Source of the DNA: Amycolatopsis vancoresmycina
GTDB lineage: Bacteria > Actinomycetota > Actinomycetes > Mycobacteriales > Pseudonocardiaceae
DNA: 64,000 nucleotides
Assembly (NCBI RefSeq): GCF_000716785.1
Contig: NZ_JNYY01000001.1
Location: 248,001-312,000, forward strand
Direction: 5' to 3'
The notes under the pieces were generated by a model, which ran no database searches, was not told the origin of the DNA, and was given only the letters and a program-made list of their open reading frames with translations. This document shows, one piece after another, positions 53,920 through 63,241 of the stretch. Every line of letters begins with the position of its first letter. Within the stretch, counting starts at the first letter, position 1. A program made the translations under genes and the position numbers.

Positions 53920-54305
53920 CCCTTGAGCTTGCGCCAGCCACCGGCGCGGTTGTTGGCGATGATCTGCCGGAACATCGCCGTGAGCGCGGGCGCGTTGATC
54001 TTCTCTCCTTCGCGGAAGGCGACCGTCCGCGCGGTCTTGTTGCCGTGCCCGGCGGTGATGATGCCCGCCGGGTCGGGGACGATGCCGCCGTCGTAGACGA
54101 ACACGTTGACGTGGTCCTTCGCCGCCAGCAGGGCGCAGATGTTGCCCTGCAGCACGAAGTAGGGCTGCCGGGTGCGCTTGATCGTCTCGGCGACCTCGGG
54201 GTCCGCCGCGTGGACCAGCTCGCGGACCTCCCGGCAGATCGCCTGCTGCCAGGCGGGCAGGGCGTCGATGTAGGCGTCCACGCGCGGCTCGGCGACGTAG
54301 GTCAT
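53916..54305 (-). CDS. DUF1801-family protein
   Basis: 129 residues. It reads MTYVAEPRVDAYIDALPAWQ, then CREVRELVHAADPEVAETIK, PYFVLQGNICALLAAKDHVN and VAFREGEKINAPALTAMFRQ, the YdhG/DUF1801 pattern of small iron-chaperone-like (frataxin-fold) proteins. Actual function unknown. ATG 54305. It is convergent with ripA (stops share CTAG). It lies in a three-gene insertion between ripA and moxR1 that is not in the mycobacterial order. Confidence 0.83.
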   Translation of the reverse strand: MTYVAEPRVDAYIDALPAWQQAICREVRELVHAADPEVAETIKRTRQPYFVLQGNICALLAAKDHVNVFVYDGGIVPDPAGIITAGHGNKTARTVAFREGEKINAPALTAMFRQIIANNRAGGWRKLKG

Positions 54306-54365
54306 GGGGCGAGTATGCGCGAAAACCCGTCGACGCGGTCGCCGCCCCGCGGTCAGGATCACCGG

Positions 54366-55079
54366 GTGGACGACGAACTGAACGCCCTGCGCCGCACCCG
54401 GATGCGCTGGAACACGCCCCTGTCCGAGCCGCACGCCGAGCTGCTGCTCGACCGGATGGAGCTCGCCGGGGGACACCTGGTCGACCTCGGCTGCGGCTGG
54501 GGTGAGCTGCTGCTGCGGGCGGCGGCCCGGGCGCCGGGCCTGCACGTCACCGGCGTCGACACCGACGTGACCGGCCTCGAGCGCGGCCGGGCGGCGGCCG
54601 CGTCGCGTGGCCTGTCGGTGGACTTCCTCGAGGCGGACGCGGCGAGCTGGGACGTTGCCGCCGAACGGGCCTTCTGCATCGGTGCCGCCCACATCTTCGG
54701 CTCCACGAAAGGCGCGCTCGACGCCCTCGCCCGGGTGGTGGCGCCCGGCGGCCGCCTGCTCTACGGCGACGGGTTCTGGGCCGCCCCGCCCGGCCCGGCC
54801 GCGCGGGAGATCTTCGGCCCGGACGTGCTGACCCTGCCGGACCTGCTCGACGCCGCGACCGGCGCCGGCTGGCGCGTGCTGCACCTGAGCACCGCCGACC
54901 GGCTCGAGTGGGACGACTTCGAGTCGACGTCGCGGCGGGCGTGGGAGGAGTGGCTGGCCGCGCACCCGGCCGACCCGCGCGCCGGGGCGGTCCGCGAGTG
55001 GCTCGACCGGCGGCTGCGCGAATACGTCCGCGGCTACCGCGGCGTGCTGGGCTTCACCTACCTCGTGCTGGGCCGCTAG
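54366..55079 (+). CDS. SAM-dependent class I methyltransferase
   Basis: 237 residues. SAM loop VDLGCGWGELLLRAAARAPG near residues 38-57, acidic loop VTGVDTDVTGLERGR, and the post-motif FLEADAASWD, then GRLLYGDGFW. The substrate is unknown; the C-terminal Trp/Arg-rich region (RRAWEEWLAAHPADPRAGAV) is typical of small-molecule methyltransferases. GTG 54366 is chosen; ATG 54314 would add 17 non-conserved residues and would overlap the divergent promoter region. MobA follows 9 bp later. Confidence 0.8.
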   Translation: MDDELNALRRTRMRWNTPLSEPHAELLLDRMELAGGHLVDLGCGWGELLLRAAARAPGLHVTGVDTDVTGLERGRAAAASRGLSVDFLEADAASWDVAAERAFCIGAAHIFGSTKGALDALARVVAPGGRLLYGDGFWAAPPGPAAREIFGPDVLTLPDLLDAATGAGWRVLHLSTADRLEWDDFESTSRRAWEEWLAAHPADPRAGAVREWLDRRLREYVRGYRGVLGFTYLVLGR

Positions 55080-55088
55080 ATTCCCCGG

Positions 55089-55634
55089 ATGCGCTACGCG
55101 GGGATCGTGGTGGCCGGTGGCTCGGCCCGCAGGCTGTCCGGTGTGGACAAGCCGGCCCTGTCGGTGGGCGGCAAGCCCTTGCTCGCCCGCGCGATCCACG
55201 CCCTCGAAGGCGCCGAACGGGTGATCGCCGTCGGGCCGCGGCGGCCCGGCTTCGACGTCGTGTGGACCCGGGAACCGGTGCCCGGCACCGGGCCGGTGGC
55301 CGCGCTGGCCGCGGGCCTGGTGTTCGTGCCCGACGACGTCGAGGCGGTCGTGGTGCTGGCCGCCGACCTCCCGGGCGTCCGGCCGTCCACAGTGGACCGG
55401 CTGGTGGCCGCGATCGGCGACGGCGACGGCGCGGTCCTGGTCGACGCGGCGGGGAAACGGCAGTGGCTGCTCGGTGCGTGGCGGGCCGCGGCCCTGCGCG
55501 CGGCGCTGCCGGACGACGTGGCCGATGCGGCCCTGCGCCGCGTCCTCGGCGGGCTCGGCGTCACCGAGGTCCCGGCGGAACGGGGCGAAGCGGACGACAT
55601 CGACACGCCCGAGGACCTCGAGCGGCACCGCTGA
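55089..55634 (+). CDS. mobA: Molybdenum cofactor guanylyltransferase
   Basis: 181 residues, MobA-like. N-terminal nucleotide loop VVAGGSARRLSGVDKPALSV (the usual LAGGxSxRMGxDK), then RAIHALEG, VVLAADLPGVRPSTVDRL for the Asp-metal site and a final DIDTPEDLERH. It adds GMP to molybdopterin. The AGGSARRLSG variant has the Met of R-M-G replaced. ATG 55089. No other moa/mob gene is in the window. It is probably co-transcribed with the methyltransferase. Confidence 0.88.
   Translation: MRYAGIVVAGGSARRLSGVDKPALSVGGKPLLARAIHALEGAERVIAVGPRRPGFDVVWTREPVPGTGPVAALAAGLVFVPDDVEAVVVLAADLPGVRPSTVDRLVAAIGDGDGAVLVDAAGKRQWLLGAWRAAALRAALPDDVADAALRRVLGGLGVTEVPAERGEADDIDTPEDLERHR
55385..55397. repeat. GTCCACAGTGGAC palindrome (in mobA)
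   Basis: Exact palindrome; codons TCC-ACA-GTG-GAC. A variant, GTCCGGTGTGGAC, lies in the same gene at 55136-55148. Confidence 0.6.
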
Positions 55635-55805
55635 GCCGTACCAAGCCGGGCAGGGGCTTCACAGGTGCCACACCGGTGACGGTGTTGGCTGATCCCGGGG
55701 CAGGCCCGTCCGCGTGCCGGATGAGCCGGCCGACCGGGGGCGCAGTACGGTCGCACCGCGTGATCACCGTCGCGGGGGCGGCGCACGAGAATTCGAGGAG
55801 GCAGA

Positions 55806-56876
<1,071 letters not shown>

Positions 56877-56883
56877 CCCGGCG

Positions 56884-57828
56884 ATGGCGAAGAACGAGAA
56901 GGGCGTCCGCCCTTCGTGGGCGCCCCCGGTGCTGCGGGGCGACCGGCTGGAGGCCGGGCTCCGCACGCTGGAGCTCGACGTCCGCCGCCGGCTCGACGGG
57001 CTCTTGCAGGGCAACCACCTCGGCCTGGTGCCGGGGCCGGGGTCCGAGCCCGGCGAGGCCCGCCCCTACCAGCCCGGCGACGACGTGCGCCGGATGGACT
57101 GGGCGGTCACCGCCCGGACCACGACCCCGCACATCCGGGAGACCGTGGCCGACCGCGAGCTGGAGACGTGGGTGGTCGCCGACCTGTCGGCGAGCCTCGA
57201 CTTCGGCACGGCGCTGTGCGAGAAGCGGGACCTGGTGGTCTGCGCCGTCGCGGCGGTCGCGCACCTCACCGGGGGCGGCGGCAACCGGATCGGTGCGCTG
57301 GTCTCCACCGGCGCCGACACCACGCGCATCCCGGCGCGTGGCGGCCTGGCGCACGCCCGCGGGCTGGTGCGCAAGCTCGCCGAGACCCCGCGCGCGGCCG
57401 AGGGCACCCGGGGCGACTTCGCCGCGGCCCTCGAAGCGCTGCGCCGCCCGCCGCGCCGCCGCGGCCTGGCCGTGGTGATCTCCGACTTCCTGGGCGACAC
57501 CTCCTGGGAGCGGCCGCTGCGGGCGCTGGGCGGGCGCCACGAACTGATCGCGATCGAAGTCCTCGACCCGCGCGACGTCGACCTGCCCGAGGTGGGCACC
57601 GTCGTGCTGGCCGACCCGGAGACAGGGAAGCAGCGCGAAGTGCACGCGTCGGCCTTGCTGCGCAAGGAGTTCGGGGCCGCGGCCCACGCCCACCGGCAGA
57701 AGGTGGCGGCCGGCCTGCGGCGCGCGGGTGCGGCGCACCTGACGCTGCGCACCGACGCCGACTGGATCGCCGACATGGTGCGGTTCGTCGTCGCCCGCAA
57801 GCGCCGCTGGTCGGGGGGTGTGGCGTGA
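56884..57828 (+). CDS. DUF58 domain protein of the MoxR1 cluster
   Basis: 314 residues. The DUF58 signature GEARPYQPGDDVRRMDWAVT is at about residues 57-76, followed by a VWA-like fold (VVADLSASLDFG; LAVVISDFLGDTSW). DUF58 proteins are probable MoxR partners. It is the Rv1480 counterpart. The N-terminus (MAKNEKGVRPSWAPPVLRGD) is cytosolic. ATG 56884. Its TGA overlaps the GTG of the VWA membrane protein (GTGA). Confidence 0.92.
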   Translation: MAKNEKGVRPSWAPPVLRGDRLEAGLRTLELDVRRRLDGLLQGNHLGLVPGPGSEPGEARPYQPGDDVRRMDWAVTARTTTPHIRETVADRELETWVVADLSASLDFGTALCEKRDLVVCAVAAVAHLTGGGGNRIGALVSTGADTTRIPARGGLAHARGLVRKLAETPRAAEGTRGDFAAALEALRRPPRRRGLAVVISDFLGDTSWERPLRALGGRHELIAIEVLDPRDVDLPEVGTVVLADPETGKQREVHASALLRKEFGAAAHAHRQKVAAGLRRAGAAHLTLRTDADWIADMVRFVVARKRRWSGGVA

Positions 57829-58805
57829 GCCTGACGGGGTTTGCCTCGCCGTGGTGGTTCCTGCTGCTGATCGTCGTCGCGGCGGTCGCGATCGGGTACG
57901 TGCTCGCCCAGCGCGTGCGGCGGAAGCGGACCATGCGGTTCGCGAACCTGGAGCTGCTGGAGAAGGTCGCGCCGAAGAGCCAGGGCTGGGTCCGGCACCT
58001 GCCCGCGGTGCTCATCGTGCTGTCCCTGCTGCTGCTCACGGTGTCGCTGGCCGGGCCGACCGCCGAGCAGAAGGTGCCGCGCAACCGGGCGACGGTGATG
58101 CTGGTGATCGACGTGTCGCTGTCGATGGAGGCCACCGACGTCGCCCCGACGCGGCTGCAGGCGGCCCAGGAGGCGGCGACGAGCTTCGCCCGGAACATGA
58201 CGCCGGGGATCAACCTGGGGCTGATTTCGTTCGCGGGCACGGCGACGGTGCTGGTCAACCCGACCACCGACCGCAACGGCGTGATCAAGGCGATCGAAAA
58301 CCTGAAGCTGGCCCAGTCGACGGCGACCGGGGAGGGCATCTTCGCGGCCCTGCAGTCGGTGGAGAGCTTCTCGAGCGTCGTCGGCGGCGCCGACGGGCCA
58401 CCGCCGGCGCGGATCGTCCTGATGTCGGACGGCAAGCAGACGGTGCCCGAGGACCTGTATGCGGCGCGAGGCGGGTACACCGCGGCGCAGGCCGCGAAGC
58501 AGGCCGGGGTGCCGATCTCGTCGATCTCCTTCGGCACCACCCACGGGTCGGTCACCATCGACGACAAGTCGCAGCCGGTGAGCGTGGACGACGAGTCCCT
58601 GCGCGAGATCGCCCGCCTCTCGGGCGGCGACTTCTACAAGGCGGCGAGCGCCGAAGAGCTCAAGAAGGTGTACGCGGACCTCGGCGAGCAGATCGGCTAC
58701 GAGCTCAAGGACGCCGACGCGAGCAAGCCGTGGGTGGTCGTCGGCACGCTGCTGCTCATGCTGGGCGCGGCGGCCAGCCTTTTCTTCGGGCAGAGACTGC
58801 CGTGA
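57825..58805 (+). CDS. VWA-domain membrane protein of the MoxR1 cluster
   Basis: 326 residues. Two N-terminal membrane helices (about 8-28 and 60-80), a VWA domain with MIDAS VIDVSLSM near residue 102 and SDGKQT near 205, and a C-terminal helix (about 303-322, VVVGTLLLMLGAAASLFFGQ). This is the BatA/Rv1481 type, exposing the VWA domain outside. Together with MoxR1 and DUF58 it forms a complete three-gene module. GTG 57825 overlaps the DUF58 stop. It ends 1 bp before a convergent membrane protein gene. Confidence 0.93.
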   Translation: MSLTGFASPWWFLLLIVVAAVAIGYVLAQRVRRKRTMRFANLELLEKVAPKSQGWVRHLPAVLIVLSLLLLTVSLAGPTAEQKVPRNRATVMLVIDVSLSMEATDVAPTRLQAAQEAATSFARNMTPGINLGLISFAGTATVLVNPTTDRNGVIKAIENLKLAQSTATGEGIFAALQSVESFSSVVGGADGPPPARIVLMSDGKQTVPEDLYAARGGYTAAQAAKQAGVPISSISFGTTHGSVTIDDKSQPVSVDDESLREIARLSGGDFYKAASAEELKKVYADLGEQIGYELKDADASKPWVVVGTLLLMLGAAASLFFGQRLP

Positions 58806-58806
58806 C

Positions 58807-59316
58807 TCAGGCTCGGCGGACGCCGTAGAGGCTTCCGCCGAGCAGGGTCACCCCGGAGAGCACTCCGCTCACGAACGGCACCCACTCCGCGGCGCTCCCG
58901 AGCAGGGCGAGCCCGGCGACACCGAGCACGGTCAGCACCGCACCGACCACGAGGATCGAGCGGGTCTTCCAGGCGGAGGCGAGCGCGGCGAAGTGCAGCC
59001 CGACGACGGTGGCGATCCAGGCGACGTTGGCCTGCACCGGCGCGTCGAGCAGGCTCAGTACGAAGAACCCGGCGACGAGCAGCACCACTTCGCCGGCGAC
59101 GACGACCCGGTACGCCGGCCCGAACACCGGCCGGTCGTCGAGCGTCGGCCGGTCCCCGGCGCGCAGGCCGAGCGCCACGACCGCGGCGAGCACGACGACG
59201 GCGAGGGCGCGCAGCACCCAGCCGAGCGCCGCGGGGAGCGGGGCACCGGAGTTGACGAGGACGAACACCGTGCCGAACGCGGCGCCGATGAGCACCCCCA
59301 GGAACTGCTGTCGCAT
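58807..59316 (-). CDS. Hypothetical integral membrane protein
   Basis: 169 residues, mostly membrane: about five to six helices (3-22, 30-50, 70-90, 97-115, 119-138, 145-165) with short loops, one of which has a polar stretch (GDRPTLDDRPVFGPAY). No family is recognised. ATG 59316 is the only clear start. It lies 9 bp after the trmL stop on the same strand and is probably in that unit, following thioesterase and trmL. Confidence 0.75.
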   Translation of the reverse strand: MRQQFLGVLIGAAFGTVFVLVNSGAPLPAALGWVLRALAVVVLAAVVALGLRAGDRPTLDDRPVFGPAYRVVVAGEVVLLVAGFFVLSLLDAPVQANVAWIATVVGLHFAALASAWKTRSILVVGAVLTVLGVAGLALLGSAAEWVPFVSGVLSGVTLLGGSLYGVRRA

Positions 59317-59325
59317 CCGGCGAAC

Positions 59326-59781
59326 CTACCGGAAGCCGTGCTGGCGCCAGGCTTCGTAGACCGTGATGGCCGCGGTGTTGGCCAGGTTGAGCGACCGGCT
59401 CGTCGGCAGCATCGGCAGCCGTACGCGGTCGGTCACCTCGGGTGCTTCCTGGACCTCGGCGGGCAGTCCCACCGACTCCGGCCCGAACAGCAGCACGTCG
59501 CCCGGGGTGTAGGCGACGTCGGTGTAGAGCCGGGTCGCCGACGCGCTGAACGCGTACACCTTCGCCGGGAGCAGGGCGCGCCACGCCGCGTCGAGATCGG
59601 CGTGGACGTGGACGCGGGCCAGGTCGTGGTAGTCGAGGCCGGCGCGGCGCAGTTGCTTGTCCTCCAACGTGAAGCCGAGCGGTTCGACCAGGTGCAGTTC
59701 GCAACCGGTGTTGGCGGCGAGGCGGATCGCGTTGCCGGTGTTGGGCGGGATTTCCGGGTGGTAGAAGAGAACGCGGAACAC
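59326..59781 (-). CDS. trmL: tRNA (cytidine/uridine-2'-O-)-methyltransferase TrmL
   Basis: 151 residues, short SPOUT enzyme of TrmL size. It has YHPEIPPNTGNAIRLAANTG, LLFGPESVGLP, and the knot end PMLPTSRSLNLANTAAITVY, all diagnostic. It methylates the ribose of the wobble base in tRNA-Leu. GTG 59781 starts 4 bp after the thioesterase stop at 59785, so the two are coupled. Confidence 0.93.
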   Translation of the reverse strand: MFRVLFYHPEIPPNTGNAIRLAANTGCELHLVEPLGFTLEDKQLRRAGLDYHDLARVHVHADLDAAWRALLPAKVYAFSASATRLYTDVAYTPGDVLLFGPESVGLPAEVQEAPEVTDRVRLPMLPTSRSLNLANTAAITVYEAWRQHGFR

Positions 59782-59784
59782 GGC

Positions 59785-60207
59785 TCAGTCCCCGAGCAGG
59801 TCCGCGTAGACCTTGCGGACGGCGTCGGGCGGCGGGGCGGGCCGCAGGGTGGCCGGGTCGATGAAGACGTACCGGACGTTCGCCGCCAGCAGGAGCGTCT
59901 CGCCGCGGTGGATCTCGAAGTCGAAGACCAGCGACGTGGTGCCGAGGTGGGTCAGGTACTGCGAGACGACCAGTTCCTCGTCGTACCGGGCCGGCGCGCG
60001 GAACTTGAGGTTCGCCTCCGCGACCACGACGTCGGTGCGGTGGGCGAGGAACTCGTCGTGCGAGCCGAAGAGCGCCTTCTCCGCCTCGAAGACGCACATG
60101 TCCACATAGGCCATGTAGTGCGCGTTGAAGACGATGCCCTGGCCGTCGCATTCGTGGTAGCGCACGCGCAACGGCATCTCGGCGAGCGGGCGGCGGGGTT
60201 CGGTCAC
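59785..60207 (-). CDS. Acyl-CoA thioesterase, 4HBT hotdog family
   Basis: 140 residues of the 4-hydroxybenzoyl-CoA thioesterase type: VRYHECDGQGIVFNAHYMAY contains the active-site Asp (ECDGQGIV). It hydrolyses acyl-CoA thioesters; chain length is unknown. GTG 60207 is the first of a short operon thioesterase-trmL-membrane protein. It lies 16 bp after the convergent-free end of the TAXI gene, all on the minus strand. Confidence 0.88.
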   Translation of the reverse strand: MTEPRRPLAEMPLRVRYHECDGQGIVFNAHYMAYVDMCVFEAEKALFGSHDEFLAHRTDVVVAEANLKFRAPARYDEELVVSQYLTHLGTTSLVFDFEIHRGETLLLAANVRYVFIDPATLRPAPPPDAVRKVYADLLGD

Positions 60208-60223
60208 GGGCTCAATCTAACGC

Positions 60224-61168
60224 TCAGCCGTGCAGCGCCCGGTACGCGGCCGCCGCGCCGGGCTGCAGGGGCACCGGCTCCGTGCCGATCAGCGTCCGCA
60301 CGTCCAGGAACTGCGTGCCGACGGCCTCCGCCGGCACCAGCGCCGTGGCGCGCTCCACGAGCAGCCGCACCACCGCCGCGGCGACGTCGTCGGGCAGGGA
60401 AGGCGCGCACACCAGCAGGTTCGCGACGCCGATCGTGCTCAGCGCACCGACGCCGCGGTAGGCGCCGTCGGGGACCTGGACCTGGTCGTACACCGGGCCG
60501 TACGCCGCGCGCAGGGCCGGCACCACCGAATCGAGGGGCAGCAGCGCGATCGGCGTCGTCCGGGTGAGGTCCGCGAGCTTCGGCGTGGGCACGCCGCCCG
60601 ACCACAGCATGGCGTCGATCCGCCGTCCGGCCAGTGCCCGGACCGCGTCGTCGAACGGCAGGTGCCGGGCGTCCACCGCGACGCCGGCCTTCGCGAAGAC
60701 GCGCTCGCCGAGCTGGGCCGCGCCGGAGCCGCTCGCGCCCAGCGACACCGGCCGCCCGGCCAGGTCGGCCAGCCGGCGCACCGGCCCGTCGGCCAGGACC
60801 ACCAGCTGCAGGTAGTTCTCGTAGACGCGGCCGAGCGCGAGCAGCGGCACCTTCCCGGCGAACGGCGCGTCGCCGCGCACCGCCGTCTGGGCGACGTCGG
60901 CGAGCACCAGCCCGAGGTCGGCCTGCCCGCGCCGCACCAGGTCGACGTTGGCGACGCTCGCCTCGGTCGGGACCGCCTTCGCGGGCAGCCGCGGCTCGGC
61001 GCGGCTCAGCTCGGCCGCCAGCAGCTCCGCGAAGGCCAGGTAGAAGCCGCCGCGCTCGCCCGCGGCGATGGTGACGTCCCGTTCGGGGCCGCGGTAGCCG
61101 CGGGCCGAACACCCGGTCAGCGCGAGGCCGAGGCCGCCGAGCAGGGCCGTGCGGCGGGTGAGCGTCAT
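60224..61168 (-). CDS. TAXI-family TRAP solute-binding lipoprotein
   Basis: 314 residues. Tat-like/lipoprotein signal (MTLTRRTALLGGLGLALTGC, Cys20), then the TAXI pattern: IAAGERGGFYLAFAELLAAE, TEASVANVDLVRRGQADLGL, SLGASGSGAAQLGERVF and GVGALSTIGVANLLV. TAXI proteins bind dicarboxylates or glutamate for TRAP permeases. No permease is in the window. The ATG at 61168 overlaps the stop of the sensor kinase (ATGA), so it is translated with the two-component genes and may serve as their ligand-binding partner. Confidence 0.88.
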   Translation of the reverse strand: MTLTRRTALLGGLGLALTGCSARGYRGPERDVTIAAGERGGFYLAFAELLAAELSRAEPRLPAKAVPTEASVANVDLVRRGQADLGLVLADVAQTAVRGDAPFAGKVPLLALGRVYENYLQLVVLADGPVRRLADLAGRPVSLGASGSGAAQLGERVFAKAGVAVDARHLPFDDAVRALAGRRIDAMLWSGGVPTPKLADLTRTTPIALLPLDSVVPALRAAYGPVYDQVQVPDGAYRGVGALSTIGVANLLVCAPSLPDDVAAAVVRLLVERATALVPAEAVGTQFLDVRTLIGTEPVPLQPGAAAAYRALHG

Positions 61169-62559
61169 CGCGGCACCTCCTGCAACGGCAGCGTGACGCG
61201 GACTTCGAGGCCGTGCGGGCGCGCCTGCCGCAGTTCGAGGACCCCGCCGCGGGTGCGGACCTGCTGGTGCGCGATGGCCAAGCCGAGGCCGGTGCCGCGC
61301 GGGGCGCCTTCGCCTCCGGCGCGCCAGAACCGCTCGGTGGCCCGCGCGCGGTCTGCGGCGGACAGGCCGGGCCCGTCGTCGGCGACGACGAGCGTGGCGG
61401 TCGAGCCACCGGTTTCCCAGTCCGCGGTGATCCTGGCGCCGCGGCCGGCGTAGTGGACGGCGTTGTCGAGCAGGACGTCGAGGATCTGCGCGAGCTCGCC
61501 TTCGGGGCAGCGCACGGTCACCGGCTCGGCATGGCCCGGCGGGGGCACGATCACCGCACCGGCGTCCTCGGCCGCCGGGCGCCAGGCGTCGACGCGTTCG
61601 GCCAGCACGGACGCGAGGTCGCACGCCGCGTCCGCGCCCCCGGCCGCGACGCGGGTCGCGGTGCTTTCGGCCAGCGCGAGCGCCAGCAGGCCGTCGAGGA
61701 GCTTTTCCAGGCGTTCGACCTCGGCGACGGTGGCGCGGTAGGTGGTGTCGTCGCCGTCGATGCGCCCGGCGAGGGAGTCGACGCGCAGCCGCAGCGCGGC
61801 CATCGGGTTCCGGAGCTGGTGCGAGGCGTCGGCGACCAGCCGGTGCTGCTGCTCGGCGGCTTCGAGGACGGCTTCGGACATCCGGTTGACCTCGGCGGCC
61901 AGCGACCGCAGCTCACGCGGCCCGGCGCGCTCGGGGACGTGCGCGCGGTGCCCGGCGGCCACGGCCAGGACGCCGGTTTCCAGCTCGTGCAGCGGCCGCA
62001 CCATCCACCGGGCCAGCACCACGGCGAGCAGCACGAACACCACCGCGACCAGCAGCGCCCCGGCGCCGATGGTGCCCCAGCGGGTGGCGACGTCCGCGGC
62101 CGCCGCCGTCACCGACGCGCGCAGCACGACCACGCCGGACACGCGGGTGCCGGTGCCGACCGGGCGGGCGAAGTAGGCCGGTTCGGCCGACCACGGGGAG
62201 AGCCCGTCGACGCGCGGTGCCGGTTCGTTGCGCATGGTCGCCTCGACCAGGGCGTGCACCGCCGGGTCGGCCGCGGTCAGCCCGCCCGCCTGCACCAGCG
62301 GGACGCGCCGGGCGTCGACGATGACCACGCCTTCGCCGTACAGCTCGGCGTAGCGGGCCGCGTCGGCGGCGAGGGCGGCCGGATCGCGGGTGTCGACGGC
62401 CTGCTGGGCCAGCACGACGAACCGGTCGACGTCGGCGGTGCGCGAGATGACCAGCTGCTGCGTGCGCTGCTCGGCCGTCGACCCCAGCAGCGGCACGGCG
62501 AACGCGGCGACCACCGCCAGCGCGAGGGCGACCAGGACCACCAGGAGGCGGGCGCGCAC
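61165..62559 (-). CDS. Sensor histidine kinase
   Basis: 464 residues. Membrane helix 1-25, an extracellular sensor (about 28-155, rich in Ala/Asp), helix 2 (162-185), HAMP (ARWMVRPLHELETGVLAVAA), H-box VADASHQLRNPMAALRLRVD near residue 245, and ATPase boxes LLDNAVHYAG, DDGPGLS, GTGLGLAIA. GTG 62559. It is encoded between its response regulator and the TAXI binding protein. This order (RR-HK-SBP) resembles TctD/TctE-type carboxylate sensing. Confidence 0.92.
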   Translation of the reverse strand: MRARLLVVLVALALAVVAAFAVPLLGSTAEQRTQQLVISRTADVDRFVVLAQQAVDTRDPAALAADAARYAELYGEGVVIVDARRVPLVQAGGLTAADPAVHALVEATMRNEPAPRVDGLSPWSAEPAYFARPVGTGTRVSGVVVLRASVTAAAADVATRWGTIGAGALLVAVVFVLLAVVLARWMVRPLHELETGVLAVAAGHRAHVPERAGPRELRSLAAEVNRMSEAVLEAAEQQHRLVADASHQLRNPMAALRLRVDSLAGRIDGDDTTYRATVAEVERLEKLLDGLLALALAESTATRVAAGGADAACDLASVLAERVDAWRPAAEDAGAVIVPPPGHAEPVTVRCPEGELAQILDVLLDNAVHYAGRGARITADWETGGSTATLVVADDGPGLSAADRARATERFWRAGGEGAPRGTGLGLAIAHQQVRTRGGVLELRQARPHGLEVRVTLPLQEVPR

Positions 62560-62565
62560 GCGGCG

Positions 62566-63234
62566 TCAGTCCCGGCCGAGGCGGTAGCCGAAGCCGCGGA
62601 TGGTGGTGAGCAGCCCCGGCCGGTCGAGCTTGGCGCGCAGCCCGGTCAGGTGGACGTCGAGGGAGCGCGACACCGCGAGGTAGGCGTCGCCCCAGACCTC
62701 GTCCATCAGCTGCTGGCGGCTGACGGCGGTGCCGGGGCGGGCGGCGAGCACGGCCAGGATCTCGAACTCCTTGGTCGTCAGCGCGATGTCGTGCCCGGCG
62801 ACCAGCACCCGGCGGGCGCCGAGGTCGATCTCGACGTCCTCGACCCGCACGACGTCGCCCGCGGGCGCGGTGCGGGCCACCGCGCGGCGGACGACGGCGT
62901 CCATCCGGGCCAGCAGCTCGGCCAGCCGCACCGGCTTGGTCAGGTAGTCGTCCGCGCCGAGGCGCAGACCGCGCACCACCGAGCGTTCGTCGCCGCGGGC
63001 GGTCAGCACGATCACCGGGACCGGCGAGACGGCCCGGATCTTGCGCAGGACGTCGAGGCCGTCCAGGTCGGGCAGGCCCAGGTCCAGCAGGACCAGGTCG
63101 GCGTCGCGGTGGTGGTGCAGCGCGTCGGCGCCGCGGGCGACGCTGGTGACGGGATGGCCGCGCGTGTGCAGTGACTCCGCCAGCGCGCCCGCGACCCCCG
63201 CGTCGTCTTCGACGAGGAGCACGCGCACGGCCAT
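62566..63234 (-). CDS. OmpR-family response regulator
   Basis: 222 residues. Receiver domain with DD near residue 10, phospho-acceptor Asp in LVLLDLGLPDLDGL (near 51), and KPVRLAELLARM for the Lys; then a winged-helix OmpR effector (TTKEFEILAVLAARPGTAVS; RSLDVHLTGLRAKL; TIRGFGYRLGRD). ATG 63234. It is first of the RR-HK-TAXI unit, with the MFS gene ending 7 bp upstream on the same strand. Confidence 0.95.
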   Translation of the reverse strand: MAVRVLLVEDDAGVAGALAESLHTRGHPVTSVARGADALHHHRDADLVLLDLGLPDLDGLDVLRKIRAVSPVPVIVLTARGDERSVVRGLRLGADDYLTKPVRLAELLARMDAVVRRAVARTAPAGDVVRVEDVEIDLGARRVLVAGHDIALTTKEFEILAVLAARPGTAVSRQQLMDEVWGDAYLAVSRSLDVHLTGLRAKLDRPGLLTTIRGFGYRLGRD

Positions 63235-63241
63235 CCCCTTG